From JADJWR01 sp964509545 (GTDB lineage Bacteria > Pseudomonadota > Gammaproteobacteria > Burkholderiales > Burkholderiaceae_F), in NCBI GenBank assembly GCA_964509545.1, contig CAZDXQ010000003.1, positions 99,085 to 163,084 of the forward strand: a stretch of DNA of 64,000 nucleotides, written 5' to 3'. Position numbers and translations under genes: made by a program. The notes beneath the pieces are model-generated. The model ran no database searches. It was given only the letters and a program-made list of their open reading frames with translations, and was not told where the DNA came from. Shown here in pieces: positions 51,423 to 60,606 of the stretch (its first letter is position 1; each line of letters starts with the position of its first letter).

Positions 51423-52585
51423 CTGCCCGCGCCGCTGTCTTCGACCGCTGCCGCTCCGGCCTTCACGCCCTCGCGCTCGAGCGAGGTCACGATGCGCTCG
51501 CCGGCGGCCAGCCCGTCGACGATCTCCGTGTACTCCCAGTTGGCGACACCGGTCCTGACCTTGCGCTCGACCAGCCGGCCCTTGTCGAGTGTCAGCACAC
51601 GGCCGCCTTCGAGCAGCGCTGACGTCGGCACGCGCACCACGTCGTTGCGCACGTCGAGGATGATCTCGACGTCGGCGCTGTAGCCGACCAGCAGGCGGCC
51701 GGGCGCGGCCGGATCATCGAATGTGGCCTCGATGTCGACGGTGCGGGCCTGTTTCTCCACCGCCGATACATACGGCGACACGCGCTTGACCTTGCCGGGG
51801 AACGACTGCTTCGGCAGTGCGTCGAGGGTGATGCGCACCGGCTGGCCGACGACGATCTTTGGCGCGTCGACCTCGTCCATCGGCGCCTTCACGTACAGGC
51901 AGGAGTCGTCGATCAGATCGATCGCCGGCGGCGTCGCTACCCCCGGCGGTGACGGCGTCGAGTACTCGCCGACCTCGCCGACGATCTTGGCCACCGTGCC
52001 GTCGAAGGGCGCGACCAGTATCGTGCGCCCCTGCACCACGCGCGTGACCTCCACGCGCGCCTGCGCCTGCGCGACGTCGGTCTTCGCCGTGGCGCAGGCG
52101 GCGCTGCGCGCGTCCGCCTCCACGCGCGCCGCCTCGTAGGCGCTCTCCGAGACGAAGCCCTGCCTGAACAGGTCGCGCCGACGCTCGGCCTCGCGCACCG
52201 CGTTGTCCGCCACCGTACACGCCTCGATCACGCGTTTGCGCGCCGTCTCCAGCGCGGCGGCAGCCAGCCGCTGCTCCGCCTGCTGGTCGGCGTTCCACAG
52301 CTGCATCAGCAGCTGGCCCTTCTTGACCCGGTCGCCCTCCTTGACCGCCAGCACTTCGATGCGGCCGCCGGCAATCGTCGACAGCTTGGTGCGCTGGCAG
52401 GCCTCGACCGTGCCGGCGCGGGTATTGGAGATCGTCGCCTCGACCGTGCCGCGGCCGATTTCGGTGAGCACCACCGCCACCGGCTTCGGCCGGCCGAACC
52501 ACCAGATGAGCGCCGCGAGGGCGGCGAAGACGACCAGGCCATAGAGCAACGGGCGCAGCCAAGCGGGGCGGGTGGGACTATTCAT
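51419..52585 (-). CDS. Periplasmic adaptor (HlyD/MacA-like) subunit
   Basis: A 388-aa membrane-fusion protein with one N-terminal membrane anchor (LLYGLVVFAALAALIWWFG), a lipoyl-like barrel-sandwich region split by a helical hairpin (about 95-210, ADQQAEQRLAAAALETARKR), then beta-barrel and membrane-proximal domains. It links the inner-membrane MacB-type ABC transporter to an outer-membrane channel. ATG 52585 begins the conserved N-terminus, with a weak ribosome site (GAAAAAG). It is first in the operon adaptor-ATPase-permease-permease. The exported compound is unknown. Confidence 0.88.
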
Positions 52586-52658
52586 CTTTTTCGGCACGAG
52601 GGAGCGTTGTCCTTGGGGGACGTTTACCACAAGCCCCTGCGACAGCCTCTGCGCAGCA

Positions 52659-53222
52659 TCAGTTCGCTTTCGGCGGACCTGCCCCGGCGCGCAGATCGCG
52701 CCGACGACGGCGCACGTAGACCGCAAGCATCCAAAGCATATTTACCGCCAGCCAGGCGACCACGGCACCGGTGACCGCGAACAGCGCCAGCCCGACGAAC
52801 AGTGGCTTGCCGACGTCGACCACGCGCCGGCCCCAGCTCTCGGCGGATGCCGGCGCGTCCTCGGGCGTGGCCAGCGCGGCCGCCTTGCGCTCGTCGACCG
52901 GCTCGCCGAGCACGGCAGAGCCAGTGCGGTACGCGAACACCAGGATCGGCACATAGGTCAGGGGATTCGACACCAGCGTGGTTGCCGCGGCCACCGGCAG
53001 GTTGGCGCGCAGCAGGATCGCCAGAGCCGCGGCGAAGGCAATCTGCAACAGCGGGATCATCAAGCCGAAAAAGACGCCGATCGCCGCGCCGGCGGCGACG
53101 CTGCGCCGATTCACGTGCCATAGCCACGGCCGGCACAGGAGCGGGCCGAGCCAGCGCAATGCCCGCTGCCTGCGCAGCGCCTGTTCCGACGGCAGCCAGC
53201 GCCGCAGCCATTCGCGCACCAT
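52659..53222 (-). CDS. DUF2062 membrane protein
   Basis: A 187-aa inner-membrane protein with two to four helices. Family features: WLWHVNRRSVAAGAAIGVFFG near the N-terminus, the SNPLTYVPILVFAYRTG block and a final long helix. DUF2062 proteins have no assigned function. ATG 53222 follows weakly recognisable ribosome-site sequence. It is upstream of the exporter operon on the same strand (73 bp before the adaptor start) and divergent from the DUF502 gene. Confidence 0.85.
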   Translation of the reverse strand: MVREWLRRWLPSEQALRRQRALRWLGPLLCRPWLWHVNRRSVAAGAAIGVFFGLMIPLLQIAFAAALAILLRANLPVAAATTLVSNPLTYVPILVFAYRTGSAVLGEPVDERKAAALATPEDAPASAESWGRRVVDVGKPLFVGLALFAVTGAVVAWLAVNMLWMLAVYVRRRRRDLRAGAGPPKAN

Positions 53223-53358
53223 GGCGGCGATGCTAGCCGGCCCGCCGCGTCCACATTCGTCGCCTTGAGGGATTTCACTGACGCCTGCCCTCGCGCGAAG
53301 GTGGCTGCGCTTACGATTGACTCGCCGGGGCCACGGGCGCTCCGCAATGGGGAGGACG

Positions 53359-54054
53359 ATGAAGGAATCGACCAAGGCGAAGCTGCGCCAGACGCCGCGC
53401 TACCTGCTGATCGGTCTGGTCACCGCGGCGCCGCTGTGGGTGACCTGGCTGGTCTTCGACTTCCTGCTGACGCAACTGTCGAAGCTCGGCACGCCATGGG
53501 TCAACGCGCTGGCGCGAACGCTGCGTGCGTTCTCGCCGCCGCTCGCGGACTGGCTGCTCGAGTCGTGGTTCCAGTCGCTGCTGGCGGCGCTGGTGTCACT
53601 GGTGCTGCTGTACCTGCTCGGCTGGTTCGCCAGCCGCGTCATCGGCCGCCGCGTTCTCGACGCGTTCGAAGCGCTGGTGCAGCGCATTCCGCTGGTGGCC
53701 GCGATCTACGGCGGCACCAAGCGCTTTCTCAGCGTGGTCAAGGACAAGCCCGCAGACGTGCAGCGCGTCGTCCTGATCCCGTTTCCGACGCCGGAGATGC
53801 GGGCGCTGGGCTTCGTCACGCGCGTGATCGAGGACGAGGCGACCGGCACGCGGATCGCCGCCGTCTATGTGCCGACCTCGCCGAATCCGACGTCGGGTTA
53901 CATCGAACTGGTGCCGCTGGAGCAGGTCACGCCGACCGAGTGGTCGATGGACGAGGCGATGAGCTTCGTGATGACCGGCGGCGCAACGGCGCCGGCAACG
54001 ATGCGTTTCTCGCGCGCCGCCGACGCACCGGCGGCCACGGCGCGCGGGCTCTAG
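53359..54054 (+). CDS. DUF502 membrane protein
   Basis: A 231-aa protein with two N-terminal membrane helices (LLIGLVTAAPLWVTWLVFDFL and LLAALVSLVLLYLLGWFASR), followed by a soluble domain with the DUF502 block IPLVAAIYGGTKRFLSVV and VLIPFPTPEMRALGFVT. Function not known. ATG 53359 follows GGGGAGGACG. It is convergent with the DUF1269-like gene 10 bp away. Confidence 0.88.
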   Translation: MKESTKAKLRQTPRYLLIGLVTAAPLWVTWLVFDFLLTQLSKLGTPWVNALARTLRAFSPPLADWLLESWFQSLLAALVSLVLLYLLGWFASRVIGRRVLDAFEALVQRIPLVAAIYGGTKRFLSVVKDKPADVQRVVLIPFPTPEMRALGFVTRVIEDEATGTRIAAVYVPTSPNPTSGYIELVPLEQVTPTEWSMDEAMSFVMTGGATAPATMRFSRAADAPAATARGL

Positions 54055-54064
54055 CGCGCCGCGC

Positions 54065-54577
54065 CTACGGGAACGCCGGCATCGTCGGATCGACGCCGCG
54101 GTCGACCGCTTCCGGATGGCGGCGGGCCAGCAGCGCTTCGATCTCTTCGACGCGCGACACCGGTACGTCGACCATCAGCAGGATCTTGCCGGCGGCGATG
54201 TCGGCCTCGAACGGTTTCAGCTTGGTGTTCGGCGTCGACATGCCGATCATCGACGACACCCAGGCGCCAAAGAGCGTGCCGCCGATGGTCGCCAGCAGGA
54301 ACGCGCCGACGCCGAATTCATAGCCGCCGATCGGGGTCAGCTTCAGGTAGACGCCGAGCAGCATGCCGCCGAGCGCGCCGAGACCGGCACCGAGGAACAG
54401 CGCATGGCGCACATCGGACTTCTGCAGGTAACTCGCCTCGTGCAGGCCGCCGAGGGACATTCCGCGCGGGCCGAGGAAGTGCATGTGCCGATCCTCGATC
54501 CGCGCCATCAGCAGATCGTTCGCGGTCTGGATCGCACTGGAGAGGTCGGGCAGCACGACATACAGTCGCCGTTTCAT
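54065..54577 (-). CDS. DUF1269-like membrane protein
   Basis: A 170-aa protein with a short N-terminal ferredoxin-like half (MKRRLYVVLPDLSSAIQTAN), two glycine-rich membrane segments (about 60-80 and 88-112) and a C-terminal half (ILLMVDVPVSRVEEIEALL). This layout matches DUF1269/YlaH-like proteins of unknown function. ATG 54577 follows GAGGAGGCG; longer frames upstream have no similarity. It faces the 753-bp gene-free region. Confidence 0.75.
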   Translation of the reverse strand: MKRRLYVVLPDLSSAIQTANDLLMARIEDRHMHFLGPRGMSLGGLHEASYLQKSDVRHALFLGAGLGALGGMLLGVYLKLTPIGGYEFGVGAFLLATIGGTLFGAWVSSMIGMSTPNTKLKPFEADIAAGKILLMVDVPVSRVEEIEALLARRHPEAVDRGVDPTMPAFP

Positions 54578-55330
54578 AACGCCTCCTCGTCCGCCATGGT
54601 TACCGCGACGAGCGGACTGGCGCAAGCGTAACCGCGCAGGCAACGAGGCTGTCAAGCGGAATCGCATTCGAGGCGCAGCGGCACAGCGCGAGAAGACCGC
54701 ACGCGATTCATGGCCATGCGCCATTTCCGAGCCGCTGATCCGGCGCCGACCCTCGCCGCAACGAGGACCGCCGTCGAAAGCCTTGGTGGCGATCGCTTCG
54801 AACAACAGTGCAACATGGCACCCTGCTGAAGCCGACGGCACGACGCGCGAAAACGTATGTCCACGTCATGGTGATACGACAGCCGTCACACCACGAACAG
54901 GTGACGGCGGGGGTGAGTGGTCGCTCAAATTCGGCGGAGATCGCGTAATCGCCGGCGACACCCACGTTTAGGTAACTCAGTCGCGTCTCAACACACACCG
55001 GCACGGATCGGCGGCGCGCTGGGAGCACAGCACGCTGCAACACGGCACACATTCGCGCGCCCAAACCCGGCGGACGTTCTCGTGATGCGCTCCAACCATG
55101 TCGCTGCGGAGATAAGTAATTCCACGTTCCTTCTTCAGCGACAGACAAACCATACTGCTGGTGCGGGTGTACCGCATCGCAGCGTCTCGCGGCGCAGCGC
55201 AGCGTTCGGAGTCATTCGGTCGCGAGTACTGCGAACAAGCGTGGACGACGTGCCGCGGTTAGGCACAAAATGTCGCCGACTTCGACCCGCACAGGCGGCT
55301 CGTCTTGCCCCACTCAGCCAGGAGGTCATC
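54578..55330. other. Gene-free region upstream of the oxidase operon; possible decayed IS ends
   Basis: 753 bp with stops in all frames and visibly lower G+C than its surroundings. It contains an 8-base-pair hairpin (GCCGTCAC 54882-54889 / GTGACGGC 54901-54908) and two imperfect copies of one motif about 180 bp apart: GTCGCT...GCGGAGAT...GTAAT at 54920-54949 and at 55100-55121. Repeats of this look remind me of IS21-family ends, but no transposase remnant is readable. The oxidase promoter should lie here; none was recognised. Confidence 0.35.
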
Positions 55331-56686
55331 GTGGCTGTAGCCATCGTTCTGGTCCTGTTGGTCGCAGCGTCGGTCCTGTTCCACTTCCTGAGTCCCTGGT
55401 ATTTCACGCCCCTTGCTTCCAACTGGGGCGCGATAGACACCACGATCAGCATTACCTTCTGGGTGACCGGCGTCGTCTTCGTCGCCGTCAACCTGTTCTT
55501 GGCTTATGCGGTCTACCGCTATCGCCATCGCAAGGACGGGCGAGCGGACTACCAGCCCGAAAACAAGAAGCTCGAATGGTGGTTGCTCGGCGTGACGACG
55601 GTCGGCGTCGCCGCCATGCTCGCGCCGGGGCTTTTCGTGTGGGCGAAGTTCGTCGACGTGCCGCACGACGCCATGGTGGTCGAAGCGCTGGGCCGGCAAT
55701 GGCACTGGATGTACCGCTTCCCCGGCAAGGACGGCAGGCTCGGCACTGTCGACACGAAATTCGTCAGCGACGAAAACCCCTTCGGCATCAATCCGTCCGA
55801 CCCGAACGGGCGCGACGACATCCTGATCGCGCATCCGCAAGTGCAGCTTCCGCTCGGCAGGCCGATCAAGGTGCTGCTGCGTTCCGTCGATGTCCTGCAC
55901 AACTTCTCGGTGGCGCAGATCCGCGTCAAGATGGATCTGGTGCCGGGCCTGGTGACCCACGCCTGGTTCACGCCGACGCGGACCGGGAGTTTCGACCTGC
56001 TCTGTGAAGAACTCTGCGGCATCGGTCACTTCGCCATGCGCGGCCGGATGGTCATCGCCGAGGAAGCGGCGTTCGACTCGTGGCTCAGCAAACAGCCGAC
56101 GTTCGCCGAACTGCGCGCGCGGCCCAAGCCCGATCCCGCCGCCGGTCAGGCGCTGTACGCGGCCTGCGCCGCCTGTCACGGCATGCGGGGCGAGGGCAAC
56201 CCCGCGCTGAATGCGCCGAAGCTGGCGGGACAGGAGGCCTGGTATCTGAGGCGGCAGCTGGCGCACTTCAAGCAGGGTGCCCGCGGAGCGCACGACAAGG
56301 ATGTCTTCGGCAAGGTGATGGCGCCGATGGCGGCGACGCTGGCAGACGATGCCGCCATCGACAACGTGGCCGCTTACATCGCCACGCTGCCGGGCACGGC
56401 GGCGCCGACCACAGTGACGGGCAATGTGCGCAAGGCGAAGGGACGCTTCGTCACCTGCGCCGCCTGCCACGGTGCTGACGGGCGAGGTATCGAGGCGACC
56501 AATGCGCCGCGGCTGCAGGGCATGAGCGACTGGTACATGGTGACGCAGCTGAAGCACTTCCGCGACGGCGTCCGCGGCACGCACCCGCAGGACATGCACG
56601 GATCGCAGATGGCGCTGATGGCCGCCATGCTCAACGACGACAAGGCCATCGACGACATCGTCGCCTACATCAACACGCTGCGATGA
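55331..56686 (+). CDS. ctaC: Cytochrome c oxidase subunit II fused to two cytochrome c domains
   Basis: A 451-aa subunit II. Three membrane helices (about 1-20, 37-63, 82-104), then the CuA domain with ligands His190, Cys225, Cys229, His233 and Met236 (CEELCGIGHFAM), then two class I cytochrome c domains with CAACH at 279-283 and 376-380. The fusion lets haem c donate directly to CuA, as in caa3 oxidases, but a two-haem tail is less usual and a cleaved signal peptide is not apparent. Start GTG 55331 follows AGGAGG. It is first in the operon; ctaD starts 119 bp later. Confidence 0.92.
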   Translation: MAVAIVLVLLVAASVLFHFLSPWYFTPLASNWGAIDTTISITFWVTGVVFVAVNLFLAYAVYRYRHRKDGRADYQPENKKLEWWLLGVTTVGVAAMLAPGLFVWAKFVDVPHDAMVVEALGRQWHWMYRFPGKDGRLGTVDTKFVSDENPFGINPSDPNGRDDILIAHPQVQLPLGRPIKVLLRSVDVLHNFSVAQIRVKMDLVPGLVTHAWFTPTRTGSFDLLCEELCGIGHFAMRGRMVIAEEAAFDSWLSKQPTFAELRARPKPDPAAGQALYAACAACHGMRGEGNPALNAPKLAGQEAWYLRRQLAHFKQGARGAHDKDVFGKVMAPMAATLADDAAIDNVAAYIATLPGTAAPTTVTGNVRKAKGRFVTCAACHGADGRGIEATNAPRLQGMSDWYMVTQLKHFRDGVRGTHPQDMHGSQMALMAAMLNDDKAIDDIVAYINTLR

Positions 56687-56805
56687 GATCAGGCGCGCCC
56701 GGCACGGGGCGCCGGCAACAAGACTGGTGAATGAATCACTGAAGGTGACGTCTAAAGCAGACCGGGGGCGCCCGGTCTTCGTGAACGGTCGAAGGGGAAA
56801 CGTCG

Positions 56806-58587
56806 ATGTCGGGTTATGTCGCGCATGACGAATCGGATTTCGCTCCGCCTGCCGAAGTCGCGGAGTTGGAGCTCTACCACCCCAAAACCTTCATCGGCAG
56901 GTACATCTGGAGCCAGGACGCGAAAGTCATCGCGGTCCAGTACGCGGTCACCGCCATCGGCATCGGCGTCGTGGCCTTGGTGCTGTCGTGGCTGATGCGG
57001 CTGCAGCTGGCCTATCCCAACCAGTTCTCGTTCATCGACCCGAGCAATTACCTGCAGTTCGTCAGCATGCACGGGATGATCATGGTGGTGTACCTGCTCA
57101 CCGCGCTGTTCCTCGGCGGCTTCGGCAACTACCTGATCCCGCTGATGGTCGGCGCCCGCGACATGGTGTTCCCGTACGTCAACATGTTGAGCTACTGGGT
57201 CTACCTGCTCGCCGTGCTGCTGCTCGTCGCCAGCTTCTTCGTGCCCGGCGGACCCACCGGCGCCGGCTGGACGCTGTATCCGCCGCAGGCCATCCTCGAC
57301 GGCACGCCGGGAGCGACCTGGGGAATCATCCTGATGCTGGTGTCGCTGGCCTTTTTCATCATCGGCTTCACGATGGGCGGCCTGAACTACGTGGTGACGG
57401 TGCTGCAGGCGCGCACGCGCGGCATGACGATGATGCGGCTGCCGCTGACGATCTGGGGCATCTTCATGGCCACCATCCTGGCGCTGCTGGCCTTTCCGGC
57501 GCTGTTCGTCAGCGCCATCATGATGCTGCTCGACCTGCTGCTCGGCACCAGCTTCTTCATGCCGGCGATCCTGTCGAAGGGCGAGGCCACCGGCCATGGC
57601 GGCGGCAGCCCGATCCTGTTCCAGCACCTGTTCTGGTTCTTCGGCCACCCCGAGGTCTACATCGTGGCGCTGCCGGCCTTCGGCATCGTCTCCGACCTGC
57701 TCAGCGTGCACGCGCGCAAGAACATCTTCGGCTACCGGATGATGGTGTGGGCGATCCTGATCATCGGCGGGCTGTCGTTCATCGTCTGGGCGCACCACAT
57801 GTACGTCAGCGGCATGAACCCGTATTTCGGCTTCTTCTTCGCCACGACGACGCTGATCATCGCCGTGCCCACCGCGATCAAGGTCTACAACTGGGTGCTG
57901 ACGCTGTGGCGCGGCAACATCCACCTGACGGTGCCGATGCTGTTCGCCATCGGCTTCATCTTCACCTTCATCAACGGTGGCCTGACCGGGCTGTTTCTCG
58001 GCAACGTCACGATCGACCTGCCGCTGTCGGACACCATGTTCGTCGTCGCCCACTTCCACATGGTGATGGCGATCGCGCCGATCCTGGTCGTCTTCGGCGC
58101 CATCTATCACTGGTATCCGAAGATCACCGGACGGATGTTCAACGAGACGCTCGGCCACATCCATTTCTGGATCACCTTCGTCGGCAGCTACGCCATCTAC
58201 TACCCGATGCACTATCTCGGCTTCATGGGCGTGCCGCGCCGCTACTACGCGATTGGCGGCACCGACTTCATTCCGCAGTCGGCGCATGCGCTGAACGAGG
58301 CGATCACCATCGCCGCGCTGGTGGTCGGCGCAGCGCAGGTGCTGTTCTTCTATAACCTGATCTGGAGCTATTTCCGCGGCCGCGAGGCCGGCGGCAACCC
58401 GTGGCACGCCACGACACTCGAGTGGCAGACGCCGGAGACTCCGCCGAAGCACGGCAATTTCGGCCGGGAACTGCCGGTCGTCTACCGCTGGGCCTACGAC
58501 TACGGCGTGCCCGGAGTCAAACACGACTACATCCCGCAGAACGTGCCGCCGAACGAGGTCGCTGCCGGCGCCTGGCACAGGTCCTAG
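56806..58587 (+). CDS. ctaD: Cytochrome c oxidase subunit I, A1 type
   Basis: A 593-aa haem-copper oxidase subunit I with at least twelve helices. CuB/active-site motif FGHPEVYI contains the CuB His, the D-channel Glu and the cross-linked Tyr, so it is an A1-type pump; HHMYVSG supplies the two other CuB His; VPTAIKVYNW keeps the K-channel Lys; HFHMVMA supplies haem a/a3 His. The D-channel entrance GNYLIPLMVGARD is conserved. It receives electrons from the two-haem subunit II and reduces O2 in the inner membrane. GAAGGGGAAA lies before the ATG. Confidence 0.95.
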   Translation: MSGYVAHDESDFAPPAEVAELELYHPKTFIGRYIWSQDAKVIAVQYAVTAIGIGVVALVLSWLMRLQLAYPNQFSFIDPSNYLQFVSMHGMIMVVYLLTALFLGGFGNYLIPLMVGARDMVFPYVNMLSYWVYLLAVLLLVASFFVPGGPTGAGWTLYPPQAILDGTPGATWGIILMLVSLAFFIIGFTMGGLNYVVTVLQARTRGMTMMRLPLTIWGIFMATILALLAFPALFVSAIMMLLDLLLGTSFFMPAILSKGEATGHGGGSPILFQHLFWFFGHPEVYIVALPAFGIVSDLLSVHARKNIFGYRMMVWAILIIGGLSFIVWAHHMYVSGMNPYFGFFFATTTLIIAVPTAIKVYNWVLTLWRGNIHLTVPMLFAIGFIFTFINGGLTGLFLGNVTIDLPLSDTMFVVAHFHMVMAIAPILVVFGAIYHWYPKITGRMFNETLGHIHFWITFVGSYAIYYPMHYLGFMGVPRRYYAIGGTDFIPQSAHALNEAITIAALVVGAAQVLFFYNLIWSYFRGREAGGNPWHATTLEWQTPETPPKHGNFGRELPVVYRWAYDYGVPGVKHDYIPQNVPPNEVAAGAWHRS

Positions 58588-58605
58588 CCGCGGGGAGGCA
58601 TTGCC

Positions 58606-59307
58606 ATGACCATCACGCTGTTATTCCTCGCCGTGCTGATGTTCGCCATCGTCGGCTGGCTGCTGCGGCAGAGCGTCAACGTTCAGCCCTGGGTGGCGCA
58701 GTCCGGGGCGCAGGATGTTCATGCCGGCGTGCTGGCGCAGCCGGCGGCCAAGACGGCGCTGTGGGTCTTCCTGGCGGTGGCGACTTCGCTGTTCGCGCTG
58801 TTCATCAGCGCCTACGCGATGCGGATCGGCTACATGGATTGGACGCCGTTGCCGCAGCCGCAACTGCTGGCGCTGAACACGACGCTGCTGATCCTGGCCA
58901 GCGGCGCCGTCGAATGGGCCGCTTTCGCGGCGCGCCGCGGCGATGCGGCGACCGTTCGCAAGGCGCTGGCCGCGACCGGAACGCTGACGCTCGGTTTCAT
59001 CGCCGGGCAACTGGTGGTCTGGCAGCAGCTCGCCGACGCCGGTTACTTCCTTTCGAGCAGCGCCGCCACCGGCTTTTTCTATCTGCTGACGGCCGTGCAC
59101 GGGCTGCACGTGCTCGGCGGGCTGGTGGCCTTCAGCCGGCCGGCGGCGCGCGCCTGGCGCGACGAGGCCGGTCCGAAGCTCAGGCTCGGCGTCGAGCTGT
59201 GCGCGATCTACTGGCACTTCCTGCTGGCGGCGTGGGTGGTCCTGTTCGCCGTACTGACGTCGAACGCGCTGGGACTGTCGGTCTGCTCGACATCGGTGAC
59301 GCTGTGA
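58606..59307 (+). CDS. Subunit III-family protein of the oxidase operon (first)
   Basis: A 233-aa membrane protein with about seven helices. It resembles cytochrome oxidase subunit III: LWVFLAVATSLFALFISAYAMR, LTAVHGLHVLGGLVAF (the conserved HG-H motif) and ELCAIYWHFLLAAWVVLF. It is distinct from the second subunit III that follows 35 bp later. GGGGAGGC precedes ATG. Having two members of one family in an operon suggests a heteromeric or divided subunit III. Confidence 0.85.
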   Translation: MTITLLFLAVLMFAIVGWLLRQSVNVQPWVAQSGAQDVHAGVLAQPAAKTALWVFLAVATSLFALFISAYAMRIGYMDWTPLPQPQLLALNTTLLILASGAVEWAAFAARRGDAATVRKALAATGTLTLGFIAGQLVVWQQLADAGYFLSSSAATGFFYLLTAVHGLHVLGGLVAFSRPAARAWRDEAGPKLRLGVELCAIYWHFLLAAWVVLFAVLTSNALGLSVCSTSVTL

Positions 59308-59342
59308 CGACCGGTCGCGACCGCCGAGGAGGACGATAAGAA

Positions 59343-60056
59343 ATGGCACACAACGCGCACGGCGCCGCCGCGGCGCAGCCGCAGGGCATGCGAAGCATCG
59401 TCGCCGATTTGTCGTCGGACCAGCGGGCGTTCAAGAACGTCCCCTGGGGCAAGCCGATGATGTGGATCTTCCTCGTCAGCGACACCTTCATCTTCGGCAG
59501 CTTCCTGATCTCGTACATGACGGTGCGGATGTCGACCACCGATCCATGGCCCAACGTCAGCGAAGTGTTTGCGCTGACCGTCTTCGGCACCAGCGTGCCG
59601 CTGCTGCTGATCGCCATCATGACCTTCGTGCTGATCAGCAGCAGCGGCACGATGGCGCTTGCGGTCAACTACGGCTACCGCAAGGATCGCAAGATGACCT
59701 GCATCCTGCTGCTGCTGACGGCGCTGCTCGGCGCGACCTTCGTCGGCATGCAGGCCTTCGAGTGGACCAAGCTGATCATCGAAGGCGTGCGCCCCTGGGG
59801 CAATCCGTGGGGGGCAGCGCAGTTCGGCTCGTCGTTCTTCATGATCACCGGCTTTCACGGCACCCACGTGACCATCGGCGTCATCTTCCTGATCATCGTC
59901 GCCGCCAAGGTCTGGCGCGGCGACCTGGACCGCGAGCGCCCGGGCTTCCTGACCGGGCGCCGGGGCAACTACGAGATCGTCGAGATCCTAGGCCTGTACT
60001 GGCACTTCGTCGATCTGGTCTGGGTGTTCATCTTCGCCTTCTTCTATCTCTGGTAG
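59343..60056 (+). CDS. ctaE: Cytochrome c oxidase subunit III (second)
   Basis: A 237-aa subunit III with conserved blocks MWIFLVSDTFIFGSFLISYM, GFHGTHVTIGVIFLI and LGLYWHFVDLVWVFIFAFFYL. The final helix motif WHFVDLVWVF is the subunit III hallmark, contributing to stable proton pumping. GAGGAGGACG before the start. Followed 31 bp later by the subunit IV gene. Confidence 0.92.
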   Translation: MAHNAHGAAAAQPQGMRSIVADLSSDQRAFKNVPWGKPMMWIFLVSDTFIFGSFLISYMTVRMSTTDPWPNVSEVFALTVFGTSVPLLLIAIMTFVLISSSGTMALAVNYGYRKDRKMTCILLLLTALLGATFVGMQAFEWTKLIIEGVRPWGNPWGAAQFGSSFFMITGFHGTHVTIGVIFLIIVAAKVWRGDLDRERPGFLTGRRGNYEIVEILGLYWHFVDLVWVFIFAFFYLW

Positions 60057-60087
60057 GGACGGCGCGGCGAGGCGGGAGGAACCGCAA

Positions 60088-60477
60088 GTGACCCATGCAG
60101 ACAGCCATCAGTCGCACACCCAAGTCGGGGCCGTGGCGCACAACCCGGGGCAGCAGCATCCGCTCGGGATCTACTTCAGGATCTGGGGCCTGCTGTTCGT
60201 GCTCAGCGTCGCCTCCTACCTGGTCGATTACTTCCACTTCCAGGGCCTGCTCAGGTGGACGCTGATCGTGATCTTCATGCTGCTGAAGGCCGGCCTGATC
60301 GTCGCCGTGTTCATGCACATGCTGTGGGAACGGCTGGCGCTGGTCTATGCGGTGGTGGTGCCGCCGCTGTTGCTGGTGACGCTGATCGGCATCGGTGCGC
60401 TCGAAGGCGCATACACCTTTCTGACGCGCGGGACGTACTTCGGATCTGAAACCGCCGTGACCGCAAAGGATCGATAG
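60088..60477 (+). CDS. Cytochrome c oxidase subunit IV-family protein
   Basis: A 129-aa protein with a His-rich soluble N-terminus and three helices (about 30-50, 58-80, 85-105), matching the bacterial COX4-like family (IYFRIWGLLFVLSVASYLVD, LKAGLIVAVFMHMLWERLAL). GTG start at 60088 after GGGAGGA. It ends the oxidase operon. Confidence 0.85.
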   Translation: MTHADSHQSHTQVGAVAHNPGQQHPLGIYFRIWGLLFVLSVASYLVDYFHFQGLLRWTLIVIFMLLKAGLIVAVFMHMLWERLALVYAVVVPPLLLVTLIGIGALEGAYTFLTRGTYFGSETAVTAKDR

Positions 60478-60606
60478 ACCGTTCGAAGCGGGCCCGAGCG
60501 CGCGCCGGCACACACCTTTCGATGCGGCCGCGCATCAAGGCGGGCTGAACCTTCGCTGCTGCGTGCGCCGGCGGCGGACGGAAGATCTCGAGACCGAGGA
60601 GGCCAG

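Noticed and set aside
54917..55330. Upstream extension of the cytochrome oxidase subunit II frame
   Set aside because: GTG 55331 behind AGGAGG begins the first membrane helix; residues before it have noncoding composition.
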